NCBI GenBank assembly: GCA_035578155.1
Contig: JAPWDM010000005.1
Coordinates: 12,676,832-12,740,831 of the forward strand
DNA length: 64,000 nt
Direction: 5' to 3'
DNA from: Brachynemurus nebulosus
Taxonomy: Eukaryota > Arthropoda > Insecta > Neuroptera > Myrmeleontidae
Position 1 is the stretch's first letter; the number at the start of each line of letters is the position of its first letter. Under the pieces are notes generated by a model that was not told the origin of the DNA, made no database searches, and was given only the letters and a program-made list of their open reading frames with translations. Position numbers and translations under genes: made by a program. Below, piece by piece: positions 1-9,091 of this stretch.

Positions 1-1368
1 AGCAAGCATAGTGCGGAATTCTAACCTAAAATTTTATACAGTACTTTTAAAATATAGCCAAATTAATAACAAAACTCATTTTCATTAAAAAAATGACATA
101 TACGTTCTTAAATTTTAGTGAATTAAATGCTTGATAAAATATTATGTTAAAAAACTTACCTTTCAATAATAAAAAGTTGGATAATTACTAAACTGATGGA
201 CTAATCATAAATGTTACCACATACAGCTTAAATAAGTAACTTATTTTAAACATATAACCCATTAATAGCGCTATCTATTAACGGACGGACTATGGCTACT
301 GAGGCATCTCTCCCGCACTTACCCTATATTAATTAGATAGAAAATTTATTTTTAACTTATCGGAAGATAATTACAGCGGCTTGAGTGCTAACTATTTGGG
401 AACGTTCTAATCAAAGGCTTCTGCTGGACATTTTTAAATACTGTTACACTTTAAAGTCATACTAAATAAAACATCAACTCGGAGAAATATAGATCAATAG
501 TCTGTCTAAAAGGTACCTCTCCGCTCTCTCCTTGAGTCCTATTCATAATTTTCGATTCTCCTGTATCGTACCTTTATTCGCTGTAATGAAGTACTTGATA
601 GTATCTGCTAATTATAATATTTAATGGGATTTTTTCTTTGATTTTAAACAAAATTTAAGGTATTAACACACACACGTACATAAAACGAATACTCTAGCGC
701 ATATTCTCCGTACTAACTCATAGACATTTTCAATTTACAAAATAAAAAATATATTAAAAAAAAAAAATTGTAAGTATTTATAATCAAACAACTTAAAAGT
801 CAAAGTGGTGTATAAAAAATATCCGTCAGCAGGATGTTAACTTCCCTCTTTCCTATTCTTCTGTTTGAAGGAAATTTCCTTTTTTATTTTCACTTTGAAC
901 TTTACCGGCCGCCTCTCCTGTACGTACATATTTATTTTCTTACTAATTTACTAACTGAGCCGTTGCTGCTACTGATTTCGTCTGTTTTATTTTGCTTTCT
1001 TTTTGATCCGTCATTCATCATTCGTTTCATGTCTGTGTTTTTAATCGAAAAGATTTTGTTACGTATATATTTACCAGGAATTTATGTACTTTGGAAAGGA
1101 AAAAAAAAACAATATAATCCCTTTATATTTTATATTTTATATATTAATTAAGGCGCAGATTATATTTAATTATTTATCAATGTAAGAACTGCGTACATAA
1201 TATATTTTCTAAACAAAATACAAACAGAAAATATTAAATACTTACTAAGAAGATAAAACTGCGGGTTTTATATTAATTACAAGCTACACACTAATACTTA
1301 ATGTTTTTCGGGATAATTTAATGGAGAAAATTTTTATCTCGGTCAGTGTGTTCATTGTATCACTTCAA
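1..1368. other. AT-rich non-coding stretch, no recognised feature
   Basis: No repeat shared with the rest of the window and no convincing coding frame was seen. A 105-codon open frame at 834-1151 is made mostly of Phe, Leu, Ile and Tyr, as expected from T-rich DNA, and resembles no family I know. A short CA-rich run lies at about 664-678. Confidence 0.6.
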
Positions 1369-2526
1369 TCTACTTAATAAATTTCTAACACTGACTGACT
1401 GACAGACAACGCACAGCCTAAACTGTTGGGTTTAGAAGAACGAAATTTTGCATAGGAGTTCCCTATGTAACGTAGGTGAGCACTAAGAAAGGATTTTTGA
1501 AAATTCGTCCCCTAAGTGGGTTTAATAAGGGATGAAAATTTGTATGGAAATACGTCATTTTTAAAATTAGAGATATAAAAAAACATGTTACTATGACTAT
1601 TAAAATAAACAAAATTTAATAAATCGTGGAAGTTGGTATTTAGGCTTTTAAAAACACTGAAAGTGAGCACGAAGATGATGCCGATGGAAAAGCCCATCGG
1701 GTATACGGCTATCTACTTAATAAATTTCTAACACTTACTGACTGACAGACAACGCACAGCCTAAACCGTTGGGTTTAGAAGAATGAAATTTTGTACAGGA
1801 GTTCCCTATGTAACGTAGGTGAGCACTAAGAAAGGATTTTTGAAAATTCGCCCCCTAAGAGGGTTTAATAAGGGATGAAAATTTGTATGTAAATTCGTTA
1901 TTTTTGAAGTTAGTGGTATATGTATAAAAATATGTTACTATGGCTATTAAAATAAATAATCTATACTTCATAAATTTCTAACACTGACAATGAGTGACTG
2001 ACTGACTGACTGACAGACAACGCACAGCCTAAACCGTTGGGTTTAGAAGAATGAAATTTTGCACAGGAGTTCCCTATGTAACGTAGGTGAGCACTAAGGA
2101 AGGATTTTTGAAAATTCACCCCTACATGGGTTAAATAGGGAATGAAAATTTTTATGGAAATTCATCATTTTTGAAGTTAGATATATAAAAATATGTTACT
2201 AACTATTCAAATAAATAATATTTTATACACTGACTGACAGACAACGCACAGCCTAAACTGTTGGGTTTAGAAGGACAAAATTAAGCACAGGAATTATGAA
2301 AATTGGCGATTAGGCTTCTATTTATAAATAAAAGTCATTTGTTTCTGGAAATATATTCCCTAAGGGGTTAAAACAGAAAATGAAAGTTCGTATGGGAAGT
2401 TCATCATTTTTGAAGTTAGAAACGTGGATATTGATTTAGGCTTTTGAAAACATTAAAAGTGAGCAAAAAGTGAGTACCTAATAAAAAGATGTTGCCGATG
2501 GGAAATCCCATCGGGCATACGGCTAG
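1369..2526 (+). mobile_element. Tandem cluster of Helitron-like non-autonomous elements
   Basis: The cluster begins with TC after an A (TCTACTTAATAAATTTC) and ends in CGGCTAG followed by T, as expected for Helitron insertion between A and T. Just before the end is a hairpin, CGATGGG-AAAT-CCCATCG (about 2495-2512). The start motif recurs at 1712, directly after a similar hairpin end (CATCGGGTATACGGCTA, about 1695-1711), and variant starts occur near 1962 and 2220. Each unit has a (TGAC)n stretch, a short segment reading CGCACAGCCTAAAC, and GGGATGAAAATTTGTATG. There is no Rep/helicase coding. Helitron assignment is inference from the ends and hairpin. Confidence 0.65.
1712..1961 (+). repeat. 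Second unit of the Helitron-like cluster
   Basis: It repeats the 1369-1711 unit closely from its TCTACTTAATAAATTTC start through the segment ending in GGGATGAAAATTTGTATG, then passes into a third start near 1962. Direct abutment of one 3' hairpin end to the next 5' TC end fits end-to-end insertion or tandem duplication. Confidence 0.6.
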
Positions 2527-2559
2527 TTATTGATAAATAAATACAAAATATTCAATAAC

Positions 2560-2825
2560 CAATGAAACAGCCAGTACTTTTCTGTAATTCCTTGTCGATA
2601 TTTGTCTGAATTACTGGGTAGAACAAGTAGTCAGTACACTTCCACAAATGCTACAAGTGCTTCCACACTGCAAACATTCCATTTAGAATGCAAGAATTGC
2701 TTTTAAACATTTCTGCAGTGCTTAAGAAATATTTATTTGAAATGCATGGTAAATCAAGTGGTCGAAAAACTACATTTCATTTTATACGATCTAATGTTGT
2801 TAATTATCAACACTTTCTTAACGGA
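2560..2825 (+). repeat. Dispersed repeat P, copy 1
   Basis: Shares an ordered series of motifs with 36775-37030 (same strand) and 4345-4530 (opposite strand): GATATTTGTCTGAATTAC, an AAGTGGTCGAAAAAC-type block, CATTTCATTTTATACGA and a TTTTAAACATTTCTGCAGTG-like block. Unclassified, with no coding frame and no clear terminal repeats. Confidence 0.5.
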
Positions 2826-3345
2826 GACTACTAGTGTGACCGCCTGAAAAAAAGACGTGATTTTTGGGAATTTTTTCAAAGAAAACTACTGTATGGAATA
2901 TTTAAATATTTTAAGGATATATTCGCTGATATATAATAAATTCATGATAAAATTTTTGAACAAAAAAATTGAAAATTCAGTGAGTTATTCGAGATCTCCC
3001 AAGGCTCTAAAAAAAAAAAGTTCCCCCAACGCTGCCGCTGCAGTGATAGCGATCTTCACAGTGCCTGAAATCAAAAGAACCAATAAGCCTATTAAACTAG
3101 AAGGTATTGCTCGTGCCGTAAACCTCAATCGAAAAAAAAGAGTTGAAATTTAACAAAATGGCAACAAGTTTCAAATTTTGCACGAAAATTTGATGATTTT
3201 TGGCCTGCAAAAATTACATTTTTTATTCGAGCGGAAAACTGGAGGTTCATGGCACGAAAAAACATATATAAAAAAAGCTGCAATAAGAATCAAATCGATC
3301 GGATGATTTGTTTTCGAGTTATAATTGCAGCAAAGGCTATTGGCG
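2825..3345 (+). mobile_element. Truncated copy of the TTAA-flanked MITE found at 7544-8406
   Basis: The left end reads TTAA then CGGAGACTACTAGTGTGACC, matching the inverted terminal repeat of the 863-bp element at 7544-8406. About 500 bp of body then aligns to that element in opposite orientation. The far terminal repeat is absent, and the sequence changes after about 3345 into the GGCGGATAAGCATGG module. It carries an open frame at 2857-3153 aligned with one in the other copy (listed separately). Confidence 0.7.
2857..3153 (+). CDS. Possible small element-encoded protein, about 98 residues, unrecognised
   Basis: The frame opens at a GTG a few codons after an in-frame stop and ends at a TAA that both copies share. 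It aligns along its whole length with a 96-residue minus-strand frame at 8084-8374, which opens with ATG. Shared blocks are MIFGNFF, NILRIYSLIY, SVSYSRSPK and KPIKLEGIARA. The three length differences between copies are 6, 9 and 3 nt, so all keep the frame. The C-terminal part is basic, and GIARAVNLNRKK could be the end of a helix-turn-helix, but that is a guess. No known family is recognised. It could equally be non-coding repeat with chance frame conservation; substitution counts would decide. Confidence 0.3.
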   Translation: MIFGNFFKENYCMEYLNILRIYSLIYNKFMIKFLNKKIENSVSYSRSPKALKKKSSPNAAAAVIAIFTVPEIKRTNKPIKLEGIARAVNLNRKKRVEI

Positions 3346-3455
3346 GATAAGCATGGGTAGAAATGCCCCCGCACGAATTTTGTTGGTTTTTTTTTTCTGC
3401 TAACTGCTTTCGATATAAGATTAAAATTTACTAAGTTTCGATCCTTAAGAACTCA
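3345..3455 (+). repeat. GGCGGATAAGCATGG module
   Basis: About 100 bp beginning near TTGGCGGATAAGCATGGG recurs twice inside each copy of element B (about 28780, 29150, 43430 and 43800, the last two inverted). Shared motifs are AGAAATGCCC, ACGAATT.TGTTGG and AAATTTACT.AG. The module therefore belongs to more than one mobile family. Confidence 0.6.
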
Positions 3456-3661
3456 CCCTTTGGGGGTAAAAAATTATGTTTTGAAAATCAAAAAAAATTG
3501 ATAACTTTGTAGTGGCTTGACGGATTTGGCTGGAATTTTTATATGTTTTAGATACCTCTATAGTGTATCTCAGAAAAAATTATCAGCTTCAAAAAAAAAA
3601 TTACAACCCCCCAAAAAAATTGTTTAATTTTTCAATATTTTTTTTTTTTCATCAACTTGTA

Positions 3662-3905
3662 GCTATGGTACAATCACCAAAATTTTTGTGCAGGCTTCCT
3701 ACTATGACCGATATAACATATAATTTTTTCAGACTTTTTCTCCGGGTGCGTCATAGTTAAAAAAAAATAAAATGTCTAAAAAGTTTTTTTTCGAGGTTAT
3801 GTTCGTTGTACAATCAGCAAAATATTTCCACAGGCTCCTCACTATGATCGATAGAACATATAATTTTTCCAGAATTTTTTTCCGAGTACATCATAGTTAA
3901 AAAAA
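3662..3905 (+). repeat. Two-copy tandem duplication, period about 140 bp
   Basis: GTACAATCACCAAAATTTT at about 3668 recurs as GTACAATCAGCAAAATATTT at about 3808. In both copies it is followed by CAGGCT, CTATGA.CGATA.AACATA, TAATTTTT.CAGA and a CATAGTTAAAAAAA tract. Probably part of a decayed element running from 3345 to about 4130. Confidence 0.7.
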
Positions 3906-4204
3906 ATAAATGTCCGAGAATATTTTTTTAGAGATAGGTATAGGCTTCCGGGCACTCAGTCGATTGGAAATCGTTTGCAAATTTTTAATATGTTCATAAA
4001 AACATTTGTGATTGCTTAGTTTTCGAAAAAAAGAAAATGGTCGACTCAAATCTTCAAATTTCTCAATCAGCCAAACACTTATCATCAGTCTTTGAAACCA
4101 TCAAAATAACAATTATCTACTGAAAATGAGACTATTAAAGAATAATATTTAATATATCGACAGATACTTTTTTTAGTAAACTTGGGTAAACTTCTATGTA
4201 GTAT

Positions 4205-4280
4205 CTTAGGACGTGCTATTTGTACAAACTTTTGTTTGTGCAAAAGTTTGCACAAACAAAAATTTGTGTAGTGTGGACCG
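4205..4280. repeat. Short palindrome, probable MITE end
   Basis: ACAAACTTTTGTTTGTGC is followed at once by its near-complement (GCACAAACAAAAATTTGTG), then AGTGTGGACCGGCTAT. Such GTGTGGACCGGC ends are common in cut-and-paste elements, but no partner end or target duplication was found. Confidence 0.4.
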
Positions 4281-4344
4281 GCTATAAGAGTAATATTCTC
4301 TAATTTTAAATATACTTCTTGCAGTCTCTAATCATCTCCACCAT

Positions 4345-4530
4345 TCATTAAAGTATCATTAAGTTTTGTTATATGAAATGTCGTTTTTCGACCACTTGGT
4401 CAACCATTTAATTCAACTAAATATCAACACTTTCCTAAGCATTACAGCAGAACTGTTTAAAAGTAATTCTTTCATTTTAAATGAAATTATTCTATATGTG
4501 ACCGGTTCGCACAAAATTATCCGAGATTTT
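4345..4530 (-). repeat. Dispersed repeat P, inverted copy
   Basis: ATATGAAATGTCGTTTTTCG and ACCACTTGGTCAACCA correspond to the reverse complement of motifs in repeat P at 2740-2830 and 36800-37030. No coding potential is supported. Confidence 0.4.
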
Positions 4531-5679
4531 ACCGGGACCGGACTGAAAAAATGGTTGAGAAAAGCTGTTATAGAATCATAACGCCTTGGTTTAATTCTTA
4601 ACCAAATAAATATTTTTGATTTTACCATATTGCAGCGCCTAATTATTTATGACAACAACGTAGATGCGTTGTCGTGGACAACGACAAAAGACGCAGAAAC
4701 AAAGCGAACATGAACAAATCTTTAAGAAACAATAATCAAAATGAATAGAGATGTCAACATTTAAATTTATTACGTTGATGATTTGTCGCGGCGACAAAAC
4801 AGGTATATTAAAAAACCCCACATAAACTAAACATTCGTCATTCGTTCGTCACTCGTCAAGTCTCTAATGTACCTATAAGTATATCTTAAGCAATTCAATG
4901 TTGTCATTTGAATGCATACACACATTATGTAAGGGTTGTGTCGAGAATATTGAATACACTTCCTTTTAATTTCGGTTTTTCAAAACCTTTCACAATTTTT
5001 GATTAAACAGGAAATTATTTTACACGAAATTAAATAATAAAGAGCGCTAAAATAAAAATTACAAACAGCAACCGATCAAGTAGGTACAATTATTACTACT
5101 AGCTGATGGTCGTACTCAAAATGACGTCATTTGTGCCGTGCATCGATAATGTTCAATAAGTTCAAGTGGGTTCTTGTTCAACTTGAAATTTTTCAATAAT
5201 TGAATGGTGGAAATGGTAAAAATCATACCGCATGCATAGTTGTTCTTTTTTATGTATAACTAGACTTTCCCTACGGCTTGATTTATCAACCTGTTATTGG
5301 ATATAAATTCCAGTTTAGGTATTAATAATGAAAATATAAGAAAAGCAATCTGGAGAGCACAGTGAATAATACACGTAAATATCAGTAGTTTTTTAGGTTC
5401 CGAAAAAAGTATCTCCAAACCCTCACAATTTTGCCATCTCTTTTTGTCTGCCACTTCTGCCATATCGCCGTGATGCTTACATCTTTCGATCTATGAACAT
5501 ACTTTAAACGTGGATATAAGAAACCCAGTAAAAAAATTCTTGAGATAATTTTTGGATTTTTTGAAATAGCTAATTGTCGCTAATGCATCAATGCAACAGT
5601 GAGTCATGTGCTAAAACACTATCTTCGAGATAAATGAATAATTAAAGAATTTTAAATTAAAATTAGTATTCCGTAATTT
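4531..5679. other. Non-coding, nothing firmly recognised
   Basis: AT-rich. One small hairpin is visible near 5159-5186 (TTCAAGT paired with ACTTGAA). No coding frame, terminal repeat or tandem array was seen. Confidence 0.5.
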
Positions 5680-6338
5680 TTAACTTCCCATAGGAAGTTA
5701 TTGTAATGGGTCCGATTTTACGAATCGCTAATTTTGACATCTCCACGTTTCAAGGTCACTAAAATCCGAATCCATCGTTTTTAGCGTGATGTCAGTGTGT
5801 GCGTTCGTTAGTTCGTTCGTGAATCTTTTTCGTCTCGCATATCTCGAGAACAAATGATGATATCAACTCCGGACTAATTTCATTAGATGCGTCATCAAAA
5901 AATGAAGACCGGATAAAGTTTTCAGCAAATTCTAATTAGCGGTTTGTTTTTTGTGGTAAAAAAACGGAATTAACTTTATTAAGATAATATAGATTATATG
6001 GATTTTTTACCATAACATTATTATATATTGGCCTAAGAACCTTCCTTGATATTAAAAACGCCAGTAAATAATTATAAAATTAAAAATTTAAATAAAAAAA
6101 CGAAATAAGAAACTTTTTGTGAAATATATTTTGTCTCGCATATCTTGAGAATAAATGATGTTATCATTTGTTTGATAAGGGTGGAGCCCCCACCCCTAGG
6201 TACAGAAGGCGACGCCCCCGGTATGGTGCAAGGGACAAAGCCTCTATCGGGGGCCCAGGGGAGAAGTCGCCTGAAATGAAGAAAGAATTATTTTTGTACA
6301 GTAGTCTCTAGTCTTTAAGGACACCCAATGGGAAGTTG
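5680..6338. mobile_element. TIR element with AACTTCCCAT ends
   Basis: The left end AACTTCCCATAGGAAGTT is itself a 7-bp stem hairpin, and the right end CCAATGGGAAGTT is its inverted partner. The body has the layout of insect dispersed repeats: GTGTGTGCGTTCGTTAG followed by CGTCTCGCATATCTCGAG, the latter repeated near 6130. A GC-rich segment at about 6178-6275 (CCCCCACCCC, GGGGGCCCAGGGG) stands out. No transposase frame; superfamily unknown. Confidence 0.55.
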
Positions 6339-7259
6339 ACAGTGGGGGTAGACCCGTCCCTCAAATTTTTTCAAAGGAAATTGTAAAAATTATTAACTGT
6401 AATAACTCCAGCTACTGACTACGAAACGCTGAAGTAATGTGTGTCAACGCTGACACGCACTCGGCAAATTACTTTGACAGTATTTTACGTGTTGGTTATT
6501 AATATACTTATTTTGGAAAACTTTCGGTAAATTAAAAAGGAAATTTCCTCAGTAATTTTGTGTATTAATTGAGCAATAAAGAAGCAATATTAATATTCTA
6601 TATTTACGATATGTTTTGTTTAATTTACTCCTTTGTTTATTTTTTTATTTCTATCAAAAACAAAAGAAAAACATTAAGTTGTTGTTAATATTTTGAAAAG
6701 ATTTAAACAATGGTCTATTGTGAAAGAAATTAGTTTTTGGTAGGTTCAGGGACATTTTTTACTAGCTATTATAGCATGCTTTTTGATAAAAAATTTTTTT
6801 CAAAAGTGTAGTCACATACTCTAGGTATACAAACTGCTCTTTTGTCGCTCAATGTGAAAATTTTAGAGTATATTTTATAGCTGGAAGCTAAACAAAACAA
6901 ACAATTTGAATTTTTTATTATTCCATGATTAAATGTTAATATATTCAACGGCATTGACTAACCCGAAATTTTCAGTTGGTTCATGTTTCAATTAATTTCC
7001 GCTAGCAATTAGTAAATAATTGTAGTAAGTGTTCTTTTAGTGTTTTTGGGAAGCCTTTCTTCGCTTATGTCTTCGCACCGTTAGGTAAATATTGTAACTG
7101 CAAGTATAACAGAAAATAATGTAACTATTGTAAATATCGACTATGATACATGGTAAGAGTTCAGTAGTTATACGAATACAGAAAAAGGGCGGAAAACACA
7201 CCTCAAGAAACGAATATTTCTATTGAAAAAGATTTGTATAAGCAAAAAATTATATATAT
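6339..7259. other. Non-coding, nothing recognised
   Basis: AT-rich sequence without a supportable frame or repeat relationship to the rest of the window. Confidence 0.5.
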
Positions 7260-7543
7260 TAGGCTAGCAACAAATACCCTATTCAATCGTTGACCGAATA
7301 TCGAATATTCGGTAAGCATCCTGGGCGAATAGCCAAACATTCAGGGAAAACTATTCAGTATTTTGTATTTTTATTTTGCTATTTTCTTTAACAAGTATAT
7401 TTAAATGACACTCAACCTCATTTAAAATTATTTAAAATTTGAAAATTTTTAAATAGGTATATAAAATAGTACCTACGCATATCATGACTATGTAGCTCTG
7501 TATGTGTATGTATTTGTGCATACACTATATATTCGGATTTTAA

Positions 7544-8406
7544 GGGGGACCACTAGTGTGACACACATGTTTTAAAATAGTCTATACCTTTAAAAATATA
7601 CTAAAATTTCAAGTGCATATATCTCAAATAGTTTTTGAGTTACAGCCATCCGAAGAGCGGATTCTGATTTTCATTGTTAACTTTGAGGTATTGAGAAATG
7701 TATGAAGGTTGATAGTTCGAGAATTTCTGGACGTGGCTGCCAGTCACATGTTGTGGAAAAGCTAGACCCTGGCACATTTAAACGACTCATCTAGTTTTAC
7801 TATGACCGTTATAGTGAGTACATCGTAAATAATTTTAATAAAAATTCTCAGTGATTAAAACTAAAAGGTAAAGTAAAGAAAAACTACATTTTTCAAATTT
7901 GCTGCAATTATAACTCGAAGACAAATCATCTGATCGATTTGATTCTTATATTGCAGCTTCTTTTGTATATGTTTCTTCGTGCCAGTTTTCCGATCGAATA
8001 AAAAATTTAATTTTTGCAGGCCAAAAACCAGCAAATTTTCGCGCAAAATTTGAAACTTTTTTTTTAAAAAAACAGCCATTTTGTTAAATTTTAACTTTTT
8101 TTCGATTAACGTTCATGGCACGAGCAATACCTTCTAGTTTAATAGGCTTTTTGGTTTTTCTGATTTCAGGCACTGTGAAGGTCGCTATCACTGCAACGGT
8201 GAGGGAACTTTTTTTTGGAGTCTTGGGAGATCGCGAATAACTCACTGAAGTTTCAATTTTTTGGTCCAAAAATTTTATCATAAACTTATTATATGTGTAT
8301 ATCAACGAATATATCCTTAAAATATTAAAACATTCGATACAGTAGTTTTCCCTAAAAAAATTCCCAAAAATCATCTTTTTTCAGGCGGTTACACTAATGG
8401 TCCCCC
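7544..8406 (-). mobile_element. 863-bp TTAA-flanked TIR element nested in the outer element
   Basis: The ends are TTAA-GGGGGACCACTAGTGTGAC and, inverted, TTAA-GGGGGACCATTAGTGTAACC. A TTAA target duplication is characteristic of piggyBac-type insertion. A TA duplication with the TIR starting AGGGGG is also arithmetically possible. Body shared with 2825-3345. It lies within 30 bp of the hAT-like insertion at 8436. Confidence 0.75.
8084..8374 (-). CDS. Possible small element-encoded protein, 96 residues, unrecognised
   Basis: An ATG-initiated frame opening three codons after a stop, directly inside the right terminal repeat of the 863-bp element. It is the counterpart of the frame at 2857-3153, with the same start region, same order of blocks and same stop. 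It is rich in Lys, Ile and Ser and basic near its C-terminus (KKPIKLEGIARAMNVNRKK). No catalytic motif is visible and it is far too short for a transposase. It may be a DNA-binding fragment or a non-coding repeat. Confidence 0.3.
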   Translation of the reverse strand: MIFGNFFRENYCIECFNILRIYSLIYTYNKFMIKFLDQKIETSVSYSRSPKTPKKSSLTVAVIATFTVPEIRKTKKPIKLEGIARAMNVNRKKVKI

Positions 8407-8435
8407 TTAAGCAATTAGGTATATTTAGTTATTAG

Positions 8436-8910
8436 TAGTGATGTCGAGCCAAGGAGCAGTTAGTCGATTAATCGACTAAAATTGTTTTTCAGACAAAATT
8501 AGTCATTAGTCGAAAATATCGAGCATATAATAGTCGACTAACCGACTAAATTTTTAATCGAATTCATGAATAGGGTAACCTGTGTAACTCTTTCAAAAAC
8601 GAGGTTTTTTTTTTAATTTAATTATTGACTTTTAAAATTTTTCTTTTAAGAAAAGAAAGATATGAAATATGACATTGTGTTAGTCACATAAAGTGAAAAA
8701 TCAAACAAATAGAGAATTTTTTAGTTTTCTTTTTTTGAAGTCCAACAATTAATACAGAAAAATTGTTGAATTATTCGTTTTTTAGTAATTTAAAAAAATT
8801 AATCATTTTAATCATTTAATCGAAGGTAAAATAGTCGACTAAAATATGACTAAATGTAATCAAAATTAGTCGGCTAAACCGACTAAACGATTAATTATCC
8901 GACATCACTA
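8436..8910. mobile_element. 475-bp hAT-like MITE with perfect 8-bp TSD
   Basis: The ends TAGTGATGTCG and CGACATCACTA are perfect 11-bp inverted repeats, flanked on both sides by GTTATTAG (8428-8435 and 8911-8918). Eight-base duplications and TAGTGATG-type ends are typical of hAT elements. The subterminal regions are dense in AGTCGACTAA / TTAGTCGATT motifs in both orientations, as for transposase-binding repeats. No transposase. Confidence 0.85.
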
Positions 8911-9091
8911 GTTATTAGTTGTATCACGTTAATTACTTTATTTTCAGTAAAATACAAGTACACATAATTTTGGGAACATTGTTTGTTTATTTTAAGTGAA
9001 AGATGCGTCAGATTTCGTCTTTTCGATATTTGACCGAATATTAAAAAATGGCCGAATACCGAATAGTTGCCGAATATTCGTTGCAAGCCTA

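Larger units (their letters stand above)
7260..9091. mobile_element. Outer TIR element split by two nested insertions
   Basis: The left end TAGGCTAGCAACAAATA and the right end (reverse complement TAGGCTTGCAACGAATATTC) form imperfect terminal inverted repeats. Near both ends lie repeats of ACCGAATAT / ATATTCGGT type (7293-7318 and 9030-9078). Without the insertions at 7544-8406 and 8436-8910 the element is about 0.5 kb. No target duplication is clear. The ends resemble hAT-type MITEs, but the class is unproven. Confidence 0.6.

Noticed and set aside
834..1151. 105-codon plus-strand frame
   Set aside because: Hydrophobic composition follows from T-rich DNA; no signal, domain, splice site or repeat relation supports it.
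1369..2526. A CRISPR-like array (repeated ~110-bp blocks with changing spacers)
   Set aside because: The repeats are long and diverged with element-type ends and a eukaryotic context; spacing is irregular.
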